Positions 7,835 through 12,376 of a stretch of 12,376 nucleotides of DNA are shown in pieces. Both the position numbers and the translations under genes were made by a program. Each line of letters opens with the position of its first letter. The first letter of the stretch is position 1. This DNA is from Endomicrobium sp. (GTDB lineage Bacteria; Elusimicrobiota; Endomicrobiia; Endomicrobiales; Endomicrobiaceae). Under the pieces are notes generated by a model. The model searched no databases, was not told the DNA's origin, and saw nothing but the letters and a program-made list of their open reading frames with translations. The stretch covers positions 1-12,376 of the forward strand of contig JAISKX010000044.1 of assembly GCA_031260765.1 (NCBI GenBank), written 5' to 3'.

Positions 7835-9037
7835 TTAAATTTTCTTGAGAGATTCTTTTGTGAATTTATCAATTCTCAAAAGAGCATCGTGAAATCTTCT
7901 ATCATGTGTCACAAGAGATATTCTCGCATAGCCTTCTCCATATTTGCCAAAACCAATGCCGGGAGAAAGCGCCACGCCTGTCTCTTTTAAAAGCCTCCCG
8001 CATAGGTTAAATGAGCCTTCTTTTTGCATAAAATCTGGAAATCTAACCCACAAATACATAGTTCCTTTTGTTTGAGGAGCCTTCCAGCCTATTTTTTGCA
8101 AACCAGCCGTCATCTTTTTCATTCTTCTTTCATAAACTTGCACCAATTCCTTGATGCATAGATTTGACCCGTTTAAAGCGGCAACGCCCGCCAATTGCAT
8201 AAAAGTCGGGGCGCCGTAATCCAAAAATGATTTGAATTTTTCCAAAGGCTGCAAGAGTTTTTGCACTCCGCAAACCCAGCCGAGCCTCCAACCAGCCATA
8301 TTAAATGTCTTGGAAAATGAATGAAATTCAAGGGCTATATCTTTTGCGCCGGGAAATTCAAAAATAGAAGGCGCGACAAAATCTCCAAAAGTCAATTCAG
8401 AATAAGCATTGTCTGATACCAAAAGTATATTGTTTTTCTTACAAAATTTTATAGCCTCTATCCAAAATTTATTATCCTCAACCACTGCGGCTGTCGGATT
8501 ATTTGGATAATTTAAAAACATCAATTTAGCTTTTTGCGCTATTTTTGAAGGTATTTTTGAAAAATCGGGCAGGAAATTGTTTTTTTCTAAAAGCGGCATA
8601 GAGTATGTTTTTGCCCCTGCTAACATAACTCCATTGAAATGGACGGGATATGCCGGGTCGCATACCAAAGCATAATCTCCCATATTCAGATAAGCCATAC
8701 ATAGATGGGCTATGCCCTCTTTAGAGCCGATTAAAGCCAAAACCTCATTTTCAGGCTCTATATGAACGCCGAATCTCTTTAACATCCAATCCGAGACCGT
8801 TTTCCTAAACTTGGGCATACCTTTAGCTTGCGGATATCTGTGAGTATTTTTATGATGTTTAATAGTATCGCAAAGCCGCTCTACTATATGGGATGGGGTG
8901 GGTAAATCGGGATTTCCCATACCCAAATCAATCACATCAAGTTTTTTTTCATAAGCTTCTTTTTTTAAAGCATTGATTCTTGTAAAAAGGTAAGGTGGTA
9001 GTTTTTCTAAAATTTTAGAAGGTTGTATTTTTAACAT
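7835..9037 (-). CDS. Class I/II PLP aminotransferase, AlaC-like
   Basis: Fold-type I pyridoxal-phosphate aminotransferase of 400 residues. It resembles E. coli AlaC (glutamate-pyruvate transaminase) along its length: LEKLPPYLF near the start, DLGMGNPD (37-44), IGSKEGIAHL (103-112), YPNNPTA (177-183), SDNAYSEL (208-215; Asp209 for the pyridine nitrogen, Tyr212 for the phenolic oxygen), the Schiff-base Lys243 in SFSKTFNMAGWRLGW, and the SPGIGFGKYGEGYARIS segment. No signal peptide is seen. Likely role: alanine synthesis from pyruvate and glutamate, or a related amino-acid transamination. Adjacency to hom would also fit aspartate or a methionine/threonine-related substrate, and LL-diaminopimelate aminotransferase is a more distant relative. 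The ATG has AGGA 9 nt upstream (9047-9050). It lies 18 bp after HU and 9 bp before hom. Confidence 0.9.
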   Translation of the reverse strand: MLKIQPSKILEKLPPYLFTRINALKKEAYEKKLDVIDLGMGNPDLPTPSHIVERLCDTIKHHKNTHRYPQAKGMPKFRKTVSDWMLKRFGVHIEPENEVLALIGSKEGIAHLCMAYLNMGDYALVCDPAYPVHFNGVMLAGAKTYSMPLLEKNNFLPDFSKIPSKIAQKAKLMFLNYPNNPTAAVVEDNKFWIEAIKFCKKNNILLVSDNAYSELTFGDFVAPSIFEFPGAKDIALEFHSFSKTFNMAGWRLGWVCGVQKLLQPLEKFKSFLDYGAPTFMQLAGVAALNGSNLCIKELVQVYERRMKKMTAGLQKIGWKAPQTKGTMYLWVRFPDFMQKEGSFNLCGRLLKETGVALSPGIGFGKYGEGYARISLVTHDRRFHDALLRIDKFTKESLKKI

Positions 9038-9055
9038 AAATAAATATCCTATTCA

Positions 9056-9328
9056 TTATTGTATGAGTTTTCTTAATTTTGTTGTGGGCTTGAAAGAGAC
9101 TTTTCTTCCGGGAGGAACTGGAACCATATCGCCTGTTTTGGGATTTCTGCCCATTCTTGCTTTTCTGGACTTAACTCTAAAAGAGCCGAGTCCTGATAGC
9201 GAAATAAGTTCGCCTTTTTTTAAGCCGTCTTGAATAACTTTAACTAAAGCCTTTGTAGCCAAATTTGCGTCATTTTGCGTCAATCCTGAAATTTCTGCTA
9301 CCAATTTTACAACATCTGGTTTTTTCAC
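9056..9328 (-). CDS. HU family DNA-binding protein (GTG start)
   Basis: Small histone-like nucleoid protein that binds and bends DNA as a dimer. The 90-residue length is exactly that of HU. The N-terminal dimerisation helices (KKPDVVKLVAEISGLTQNDA) are followed by the GLGSFRVKSRKARMGRNPKTGD segment at about 45-67, with the DNA-binding arm containing GRNPKTG, and the family ending RKVSFKPTTKLRKLI. The start codon is GTG (CAC at 9326-9328 on the + strand); it is supported by a strong extended Shine-Dalgarno just upstream, and no ATG lies in a suitable place. The gene is first in a - strand unit with the aminotransferase and hom, with no terminator in the 18-bp gap. IHF subunits are possible relatives, but the ending and arm fit HU better. 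Confidence 0.96.
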   Translation of the reverse strand: MKKPDVVKLVAEISGLTQNDANLATKALVKVIQDGLKKGELISLSGLGSFRVKSRKARMGRNPKTGDMVPVPPGRKVSFKPTTKLRKLIQ

Positions 9329-9333
9329 AATTT

Positions 9334-9345
9334 ATCACCGTCCTT
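9334..9345 (-). promoter_or_regulatory. Extended Shine-Dalgarno of the HU gene
   Basis: AAGGACGGTGAT matches the anti-Shine-Dalgarno complement AAGGAGGTGAT almost fully, with one extra base. The GGTGA part sits 6 nt before the GTG start codon. It decides the non-ATG start and suggests high translation. Confidence 0.75.
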
Positions 9346-9381
9346 TTTTCTAAATTTTTTTACTGCTTTTCTATTTCCTTT

Positions 9382-9396
9382 TGTATTTTCAATACA
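9382..9396. repeat. Perfect inverted repeat TGTATT-TTC-AATACA in the HU leader
   Basis: Two 6-bp arms separated by 3 bp, placed about 14-28 nt downstream of the predicted HU start point. It could be an operator or a small RNA hairpin. The same half-sites recur upstream of the promoter (9464-9469, 9489-9494). In such AT-rich DNA chance occurrence is possible. Confidence 0.45.
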
Positions 9397-9416
9397 TTTT
9401 TATGAAAAGAGTGCGG

Positions 9417-9445
9417 TTTATATTAAATCCATTTGATTTTGTCAA
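9417..9445 (-). promoter_or_regulatory. Sigma-70 promoter of the HU-aminotransferase-hom unit
   Basis: On the - strand, TTGACA (9445-9440, perfect -35) is followed after exactly 17 bp by TATAAA (9422-9417, 5 of 6 for -10). The predicted start point is near 9410, giving a leader of about 80 nt before the GTG. This is the best promoter in the window and suits a highly expressed nucleoid protein. Confidence 0.8.
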
Positions 9446-9461
9446 TACGGCATCAAAACAA

Positions 9462-9496
9462 AAAATACATTGTTAAAACAATGCGTTTTGTATTTT
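9462..9496. repeat. Nested palindrome upstream of the HU promoter
   Basis: Outer arms AAAATACA (9462-9469) and TGTATTTT (9489-9496) enclose and partly overlap an inner inverted repeat CATTGTT-AA-AACAATG (9468-9483). It lies 16 bp upstream of the HU -35 box on the far side from the gene, a place fitting an activator or bending site. Its function is not known. Confidence 0.45.
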
Positions 9497-9660
9497 AAAA
9501 ATTTTGTAATCAAAATTGTCATTGTTTTTTCAATAAATTTCTCAATTTTCCGACGAGAAAATAATAAAAACCCAAAAACGCATTCAAAAACAAAGCTGAT
9601 ATTTTCAAGGCAGGCTTGATAGCAAAATTAACCATACGCTTGTATTGCTTTTTATCTTTA

Positions 9661-9669
9661 TGCTATACT
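9661..9669 (+). promoter_or_regulatory. Extended -10 promoter of the radical SAM cassette
   Basis: TGCTATACT combines the TGn extension with a 5-of-6 -10 box (TATACT, 9664-9669). The -35 region is poor (TTGTAT at 9640-9645, 18-bp spacer), as is common for extended -10 promoters. The expected start point, 7 nt downstream, falls at 9676, the A of the ATG. Confidence 0.55.
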
Positions 9670-9675
9670 TCACCT

Positions 9676-11010
9676 ATGGACATATCAAACAAACTTGAAA
9701 CTTTAGCTAATTCAGCAAAATACGATGTCGCCTGCACTTCAAGCGGAGCGCAGGGAAATTCCAATGGCTCAGGCATAGGCAATACTACATTGGGCGGGGT
9801 TTGCCATAGTTTTGCGGCTGACGGCAGATGCATCACTTTGCTTAAAGTTCTGATGACTAATATATGTATAAATGATTGCAAATACTGCGTGAACCGCAAA
9901 TCCAATATGGAAATCAAAAGAGAGGCTTTTACTCCGCGCGAACTTGCCGATTTGACTATAGAGTTTTATAGGCGCAACTATATAGAAGGCTTGTTTTTAA
10001 GCTCAGGCATAATCAAAAGCCCTGATTATACTTGCGAACTTATGTTAGAAACCATTTCTATATTGAGAAATGAATATGATTTTTATGGATATATACATGC
10101 CAAAGCAATACCGGGCGCGGACAATTTGCTTATAGAAAAAATCGGAAGGCTTGCAGACCGTATAAGCGTCAATATAGAAATGCCTTCGCAAAACAGCCTT
10201 TCTCTTTTAGCGCCGGACAAAAGCAAAGACTTGATTTTGAAACCTATGGGATATATAAAACAAGCGATAGAGGAAAATGCTTATCTACCTGCTATCAGGC
10301 GCAGTTCCAGCAATATTCCTACTATAATAGATAGTCAAATCGCCCGTTTAAATAAGCAAAAACCTTTCGCGCCGGCTGGGCAAAGCACTCAGATGATAAT
10401 AGGAGCGTCTCCTGAAAGCGATTGCCATATATTAAAACTCACTGAAAATCTATATCAAAGATATAAACTCAAAAGAGTTTTCTTTTCCGCTTATATCCCC
10501 GTTTCAAATGACTCAAATCTGCCTGCTCTTGATACAAAACCGCCGCTTTTAAGGGAACATAGACTTTATCAAGCGGACTGGTTGATGAGATTTTACCGCT
10601 TTAAGGCTGATGAGATTTTGGATGAGAAAACTCCCAATTTCAATCCTTTTATAGACCCAAAATGCAATTGGGCGCTAAATCATAAAGAATTTTTCCCTGT
10701 GGAAATCAATAAAGCGTCTTATGCCAATCTTTTGAGAGTTCCGGGCATAGGCGTTTTGAGCGCCCAAAAGATAATGAAATCCCGCCGCTTTCACTCTTTA
10801 GACTTTTACAATCTCAAAAAATTAGGCGTAGTTTTAAAGCGCGCTCAATATTTTATCCTATGCAATGGAAAGCCCGCGCCGAATTTCCAAATAAAGCAAG
10901 ATATGATATTAAACGATATGATGTCCAAAAGAGAATTGACTATATATAAAGAAGCATTCACCCCCAAACAAATAGAACTCTTTTCTCATCAAGAATTATT
11001 AGCGGGGTAA
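9676..11010 (+). CDS. Putative DNA modification/repair radical SAM protein (TIGR03916-type)
   Basis: Radical SAM enzyme of unknown reaction; its family is known for standing beside a DUF4130/uracil-DNA-glycosylase-linked partner. Counting from ATG 9676 (444 residues), the N-terminus KLETLANSAKYDVACTSSG and GGVCHSF match the family, and the 4Fe-4S motif CINDCKYC gives Cys64, Cys68 and Cys71 (CxxxCxxC). A radical SAM barrel follows, with SSGI, EMPSQ and the REHRLYQADWLMRFY block near 293-307. A helix-hairpin-helix with PGIG at 355-358 lies near the C-terminus and suggests contact with DNA. An in-frame TTG at 9616, preceded by AAGG, would add 20 residues; I prefer the ATG because the extension is unlike the family and a promoter box lies within it. 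No Shine-Dalgarno precedes the ATG. The stop is 2 bp before the partner gene. Seen: motifs. Known: family pairing. Inferred: role in DNA repair or modification. Confidence 0.88.
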   Translation: MDISNKLETLANSAKYDVACTSSGAQGNSNGSGIGNTTLGGVCHSFAADGRCITLLKVLMTNICINDCKYCVNRKSNMEIKREAFTPRELADLTIEFYRRNYIEGLFLSSGIIKSPDYTCELMLETISILRNEYDFYGYIHAKAIPGADNLLIEKIGRLADRISVNIEMPSQNSLSLLAPDKSKDLILKPMGYIKQAIEENAYLPAIRRSSSNIPTIIDSQIARLNKQKPFAPAGQSTQMIIGASPESDCHILKLTENLYQRYKLKRVFFSAYIPVSNDSNLPALDTKPPLLREHRLYQADWLMRFYRFKADEILDEKTPNFNPFIDPKCNWALNHKEFFPVEINKASYANLLRVPGIGVLSAQKIMKSRRFHSLDFYNLKKLGVVLKRAQYFILCNGKPAPNFQIKQDMILNDMMSKRELTIYKEAFTPKQIELFSHQELLAG

Positions 11011-11012
11011 AT

Positions 11013-11816
11013 ATGCAAAACAGAGATATTATTTACTCCTATGACGGCAGTTTTGAAGGGTTTTTGTCTTGCGTTTTTGAGAGTTTTGCCCATAAAGAAA
11101 TCCCCGCCGATATTGTCAGCGAAAAATCCCCGCAAATTCCTCTTTTTGATTCCATTAAGATTGCAACAGATATAAAAAAAGCCGAAAGGCTTTCAAAATC
11201 CCTGCTTAATAAATTTGATTTTGATGTTTTCTGTCTTGTCCAAAACTCATTTTTTTCCTGCTTATCAAATAAAGAGACTCTCATTTTGGATTTTATCCAC
11301 AAACTCTATAAAAATGGCATAAAAATCAAAAATGATTTGACGGACAATACAATTTTGACGCTAACAAAAGCCTCAGAATATCTTGAAGGCGAAGCCCATC
11401 TATACAAAGGTTTTGTCCGCTTTAAAGAGCACAAAGGCATTTTGCTTGCTATCATAAAACCCAAAAACTCAGTTTTGCACATTTTAGTTCACCATTTTAT
11501 CCAACGCTTGCCCAAAGAGAAATTCCTAATATATGATGAAACAAACAATCTCCTTTGCGCATACTCAGACGGCAAATACGCAATCTCAGAAACAGAAAAA
11601 CTGATTATGCCCCAAACCACAGCCGCAGAAAAATCCTATCAAACCCTATGGCAAAAATTTTACGACACCATAGCCATAAAAGAGCGCACCAATCACAAAT
11701 TACGCCAAAACCTAATGCCCAAACGCTATTGGAGCCATTTGACCGAAATGGAAACAAAAACTCCGTTCAAGCGGAACAGAGCGCCTGACTTCAACCTTTT
11801 TTCAAAAAAAGGATAA
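11013..11816 (+). CDS. DUF4130 / probable DNA metabolism protein (TIGR03915-type), partner of the radical SAM protein
   Basis: 267-residue protein of unknown biochemical function. Family landmarks are clear: YSYDGSFEGFLSCVFES at 8-24, LEGEAHLYKGFVRF at 124-137, the HHFIQRLPKEKFLIYD block at 160-175, and the C-terminal TIAIKERTNHKLRQNLMPKRYW (219-240). In some bacteria this domain is fused to a uracil-DNA glycosylase-like domain; here the protein ends about 27 residues after MPKRYW, so the glycosylase part is absent and none is encoded elsewhere in the window. The gene starts 2 bp after the radical SAM stop, with only GGGG upstream as a weak ribosome-binding site, so translation is likely coupled. 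The conserved pairing implies joint action on DNA or nucleotides. It has no signal peptide and no membrane segment. Confidence 0.88.
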   Translation: MQNRDIIYSYDGSFEGFLSCVFESFAHKEIPADIVSEKSPQIPLFDSIKIATDIKKAERLSKSLLNKFDFDVFCLVQNSFFSCLSNKETLILDFIHKLYKNGIKIKNDLTDNTILTLTKASEYLEGEAHLYKGFVRFKEHKGILLAIIKPKNSVLHILVHHFIQRLPKEKFLIYDETNNLLCAYSDGKYAISETEKLIMPQTTAAEKSYQTLWQKFYDTIAIKERTNHKLRQNLMPKRYWSHLTEMETKTPFKRNRAPDFNLFSKKG

Positions 11817-11833
11817 ATTCACTCATAAAAGTA

Positions 11834-11933
11834 GTGATTTGGGATAGCTAAAAGGTTGAGTCAGTCATCTGCCCCCCCTTGCGGGGGAAGTCCCGCGAAG
11901 CGGGAAAGGGGGGTGTCGCAACGCGAAAATCAC
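11834..11933. repeat. GC-rich nested palindromic element (REP/MITE-like)
   Basis: A 7-bp inverted repeat GTGATTT (11834-11840) / AAATCAC (11927-11933) bounds the unit. Inside, CCCCCCTT (11873-11880) pairs with AAGGGGGG (11906-11913), and TCCCGC-GAA-GCGGGA (11891-11905) forms a perfect inner hairpin. A competing hairpin CCCCC-TTGC-GGGGG (11874-11887) uses the same C-run. A small TCGC-AAC-GCGA stem (11916-11926) follows. No T-tract follows the stems, so it is not a standard terminator. It resembles dispersed intergenic palindromes; copy number elsewhere cannot be seen here. Confidence 0.6.
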
Positions 11934-11982
11934 AAAATGGGTTAATAATGGATTGTTGTAAATGATATATCTATTAAATATA

Positions 11983-12018
11983 AAAAACCTCCCGCCTATT
12001 GAAAGGCGGGAGGTTTTT
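11983..12018. terminator. Strong bidirectional intrinsic terminator
   Basis: A perfect 15-bp stem, AAAAACCTCCCGCCT (11983-11997) with AGGCGGGAGGTTTTT (12004-12018), closes a 6-nt loop ATTGAA. On the + strand it ends in TTTTTCATTTTTT; on the - strand the complementary A-run gives TTTTTT. It can end the radical SAM-DUF4130 transcript from the left and the partial gene from the right. Confidence 0.9.
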
Positions 12019-12063
12019 CATTTTTTAACGGCTGTCTTATTGAGTCTCCCTAAAAACCTCCGT

Positions 12064-12124
12064 TTGTCGTCGGGCTTAACCCGCAATCTCACAACTTGTC
12101 GTCATTGCGGGTCACGCCCGCAAT
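12064..12124. repeat. Two imperfect copies of a TTGTCGTC...CCCGCAAT palindromic unit
   Basis: Copy 1 (12064-12087) and copy 2 (12096-12124) share TTGTCGTC at the left and CCCGCAAT at the right. Copy 2 has the complete hairpin ATTGCGGG-TCACG-CCCGCAAT (12104-12124); copy 1 has lost the ATTGC part and keeps a GGG/CCC stem. The right arm of copy 1 (ACCCGCAAT, 12079-12087) can also pair with ATTGCGGGT of copy 2 (12104-12112). This looks like a dispersed intergenic repeat with one degenerate copy. Confidence 0.6.
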
Positions 12125-12131
12125 TGTTCGG

Positions 12132-12167
12132 ATAAGGGGTAAAATGGGTTACTATAGAGCCCCTTAT
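12132..12167. repeat. Inverted repeat ATAAGGGG/CCCCTTAT at the end of the partial gene
   Basis: Arms at 12132-12139 and 12160-12167 with a 20-nt loop. On the - strand the stem begins at the last base of the stop codon of the partial gene. No T-tract follows, so termination there is doubtful; it could protect the 3' end or mark a repeat boundary. Confidence 0.5.
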
Positions 12168-12376
12168 TATTGTTTTATGAATAGTCTGACCTCTCCTAAG
12201 ACATCTACTGTAATATGCGTATCGTCGATATAAGTATATGGACAAGAGGGTGGAGTAGGAGAAATCGGTGTCCATGATATAGTTCCAACTCCAGAAATAT
12301 CTGTGATAGGTAAATCTATGTCTCCAGTAGCTATATTTATAACGAAAGTTCCCTTATAAGCTAACTGCCGAGATGC
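12167..12376 (-). CDS. Hypothetical protein, C-terminal fragment (5' end outside window)
   Basis: On the - strand the frame is open from the window edge for 69 codons and ends in tandem TAA codons (first at 12167-12169). No start codon is needed inside the window, so it is easily missed. The visible peptide is rich in Thr, Ile, Gly and Pro, begins ASRQLAYKGTFVINIATG, has a proline stretch PTPPSCPYTY near residues 40-49 and ends EVRLFIKQ. Alternating hydrophobic and polar residues suggest beta structure, as in surface, adhesin or phage-tail-like proteins, but I do not recognise the family. A strong terminator lies about 150 bp downstream. The chance of 69 open codons in AT-rich DNA is low but not negligible. 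Confidence 0.55.
   Translation of the reverse strand, partial: ASRQLAYKGTFVINIATGDIDLPITDISGVGTISWTPISPTPPSCPYTYIDDTHITVDVLGEVRLFIKQ

Larger units (their letters stand above)
9329..9675. other. Divergent intergenic region between HU and the radical SAM gene
   Basis: About 347 bp of very AT-rich DNA with no credible gene. It contains the HU promoter and leader, TGTATT/AATACA repeats on both sides of that promoter, a nested palindrome at 9462-9496, and the rightward extended -10 box next to the radical SAM start. A 5-bp inverted repeat (TCAAG/CTTGA, 9605-9619) lies just upstream of the rightward promoter. No RNA gene or riboswitch was recognised. Confidence 0.7.
11817..12166. other. Repeat-dense intergenic region with no gene
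   Basis: About 350 bp between the DUF4130 gene and the partial - strand gene. Both strands lack a credible ORF. It contains a GC-rich nested palindrome, a bidirectional terminator, a pair of related palindromic units and short direct repeats, all listed separately. The GC-rich blocks stand out against AT-rich surroundings. Confidence 0.75.

Noticed and set aside
7715..7990. 91-codon + strand frame across the hom/aminotransferase junction
   Set aside because: Antisense to both conserved genes and to the hom ribosome-binding site; low-complexity Phe/Ser-rich translation typical of a shadow frame.
9329..9410. Riboswitch or attenuator in the HU leader controlling hom
   Set aside because: No aptamer consensus, no leader peptide with regulatory codons and no terminator stem was visible.
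9616..9675. TTG start for the radical SAM protein, adding 20 N-terminal residues
   Set aside because: Although AAGG lies 5 nt upstream, the added peptide is unlike the family N-terminus, and an extended -10 box lies inside it. The ATG at 9676 fits better; kept only as an alternative.
11555..11788. 77-codon + strand frame inside the DUF4130 gene
   Set aside because: Overlaps the most conserved DUF4130 motifs in another frame; Arg/His-rich translation is a shadow.
11872..11913. GC-rich palindrome as an intrinsic terminator of the DUF4130 gene
   Set aside because: No T-tract follows on either strand; the true terminator is at 11983-12018.
12019..12021. Small - strand ORF starting at 12021
   Set aside because: It is 15 codons long and runs entirely through the terminator hairpin.
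12064..12124. CRISPR repeats
   Set aside because: Only two imperfect copies, each itself palindromic, with an 8-bp gap that is too short for a spacer and no cas genes nearby.

Overview
The window is a compact, AT-rich, lysine-rich bacterial chromosome segment with standard genetic code. Most genes are separated by fewer than 20 bp or overlap. The gene content (infB-rbfA-nrnA-truB-ribF run, HU, AlaC-type aminotransferase, homoserine dehydrogenase, radical SAM + DUF4130 pair) points to an anaerobic or gut-type bacterium. Elusimicrobiota or a similar deep lineage is my best guess, but this rests on overall impression and gene order, not on a diagnostic marker, so treat it as tentative.

Region 1 (2-6507, + strand) is a translation and RNA-maturation operon: the 3' two-thirds of infB (its 5' end lies outside the window), rbfA, an nrnA-type DHH phosphoesterase, a short truB, ribF, and a U32 family protein with the cysteine motif and length of the RlhA rRNA hydroxylase group. 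Junctions are 4 bp, -20 bp, -11 bp, 9 bp and an ATGA overlap, so the genes are almost certainly co-transcribed and partly translationally coupled.

Region 2 (6542-9445, - strand) converges on region 1 with only 34 bp between stops. From a near-consensus sigma-70 promoter it reads HU (GTG start, extended Shine-Dalgarno), an AlaC-like aminotransferase and homoserine dehydrogenase, with gaps of 18 and 9 bp. This puts a nucleoid protein and amino-acid enzymes on one likely transcript.

Region 3 (9329-9675) is the divergent intergenic region. It holds the HU promoter, several TGTATT/AATACA half-sites arranged as inverted repeats, and, facing right, an extended -10 box whose predicted start point falls on the ATG of the next gene (a probable leaderless mRNA).

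Region 4 (9676-11816, + strand) is a two-gene cassette: a radical SAM protein with a C-terminal helix-hairpin-helix, and a DUF4130 protein. This pair is known by family models as a putative DNA modification or repair system of unknown chemistry. It is the best candidate in the window for an incompletely described system.

Region 5 (11817-12376) is repeat-dense. It contains a GC-rich nested palindrome, a strong bidirectional terminator, two imperfect copies of a TTGTCGTC...CCCGCAAT palindromic unit, short direct repeats, and at the edge the C-terminal 69 codons of an unrecognised gene on the - strand. No rRNA, tRNA, CRISPR array, insertion sequence or transposase was seen.
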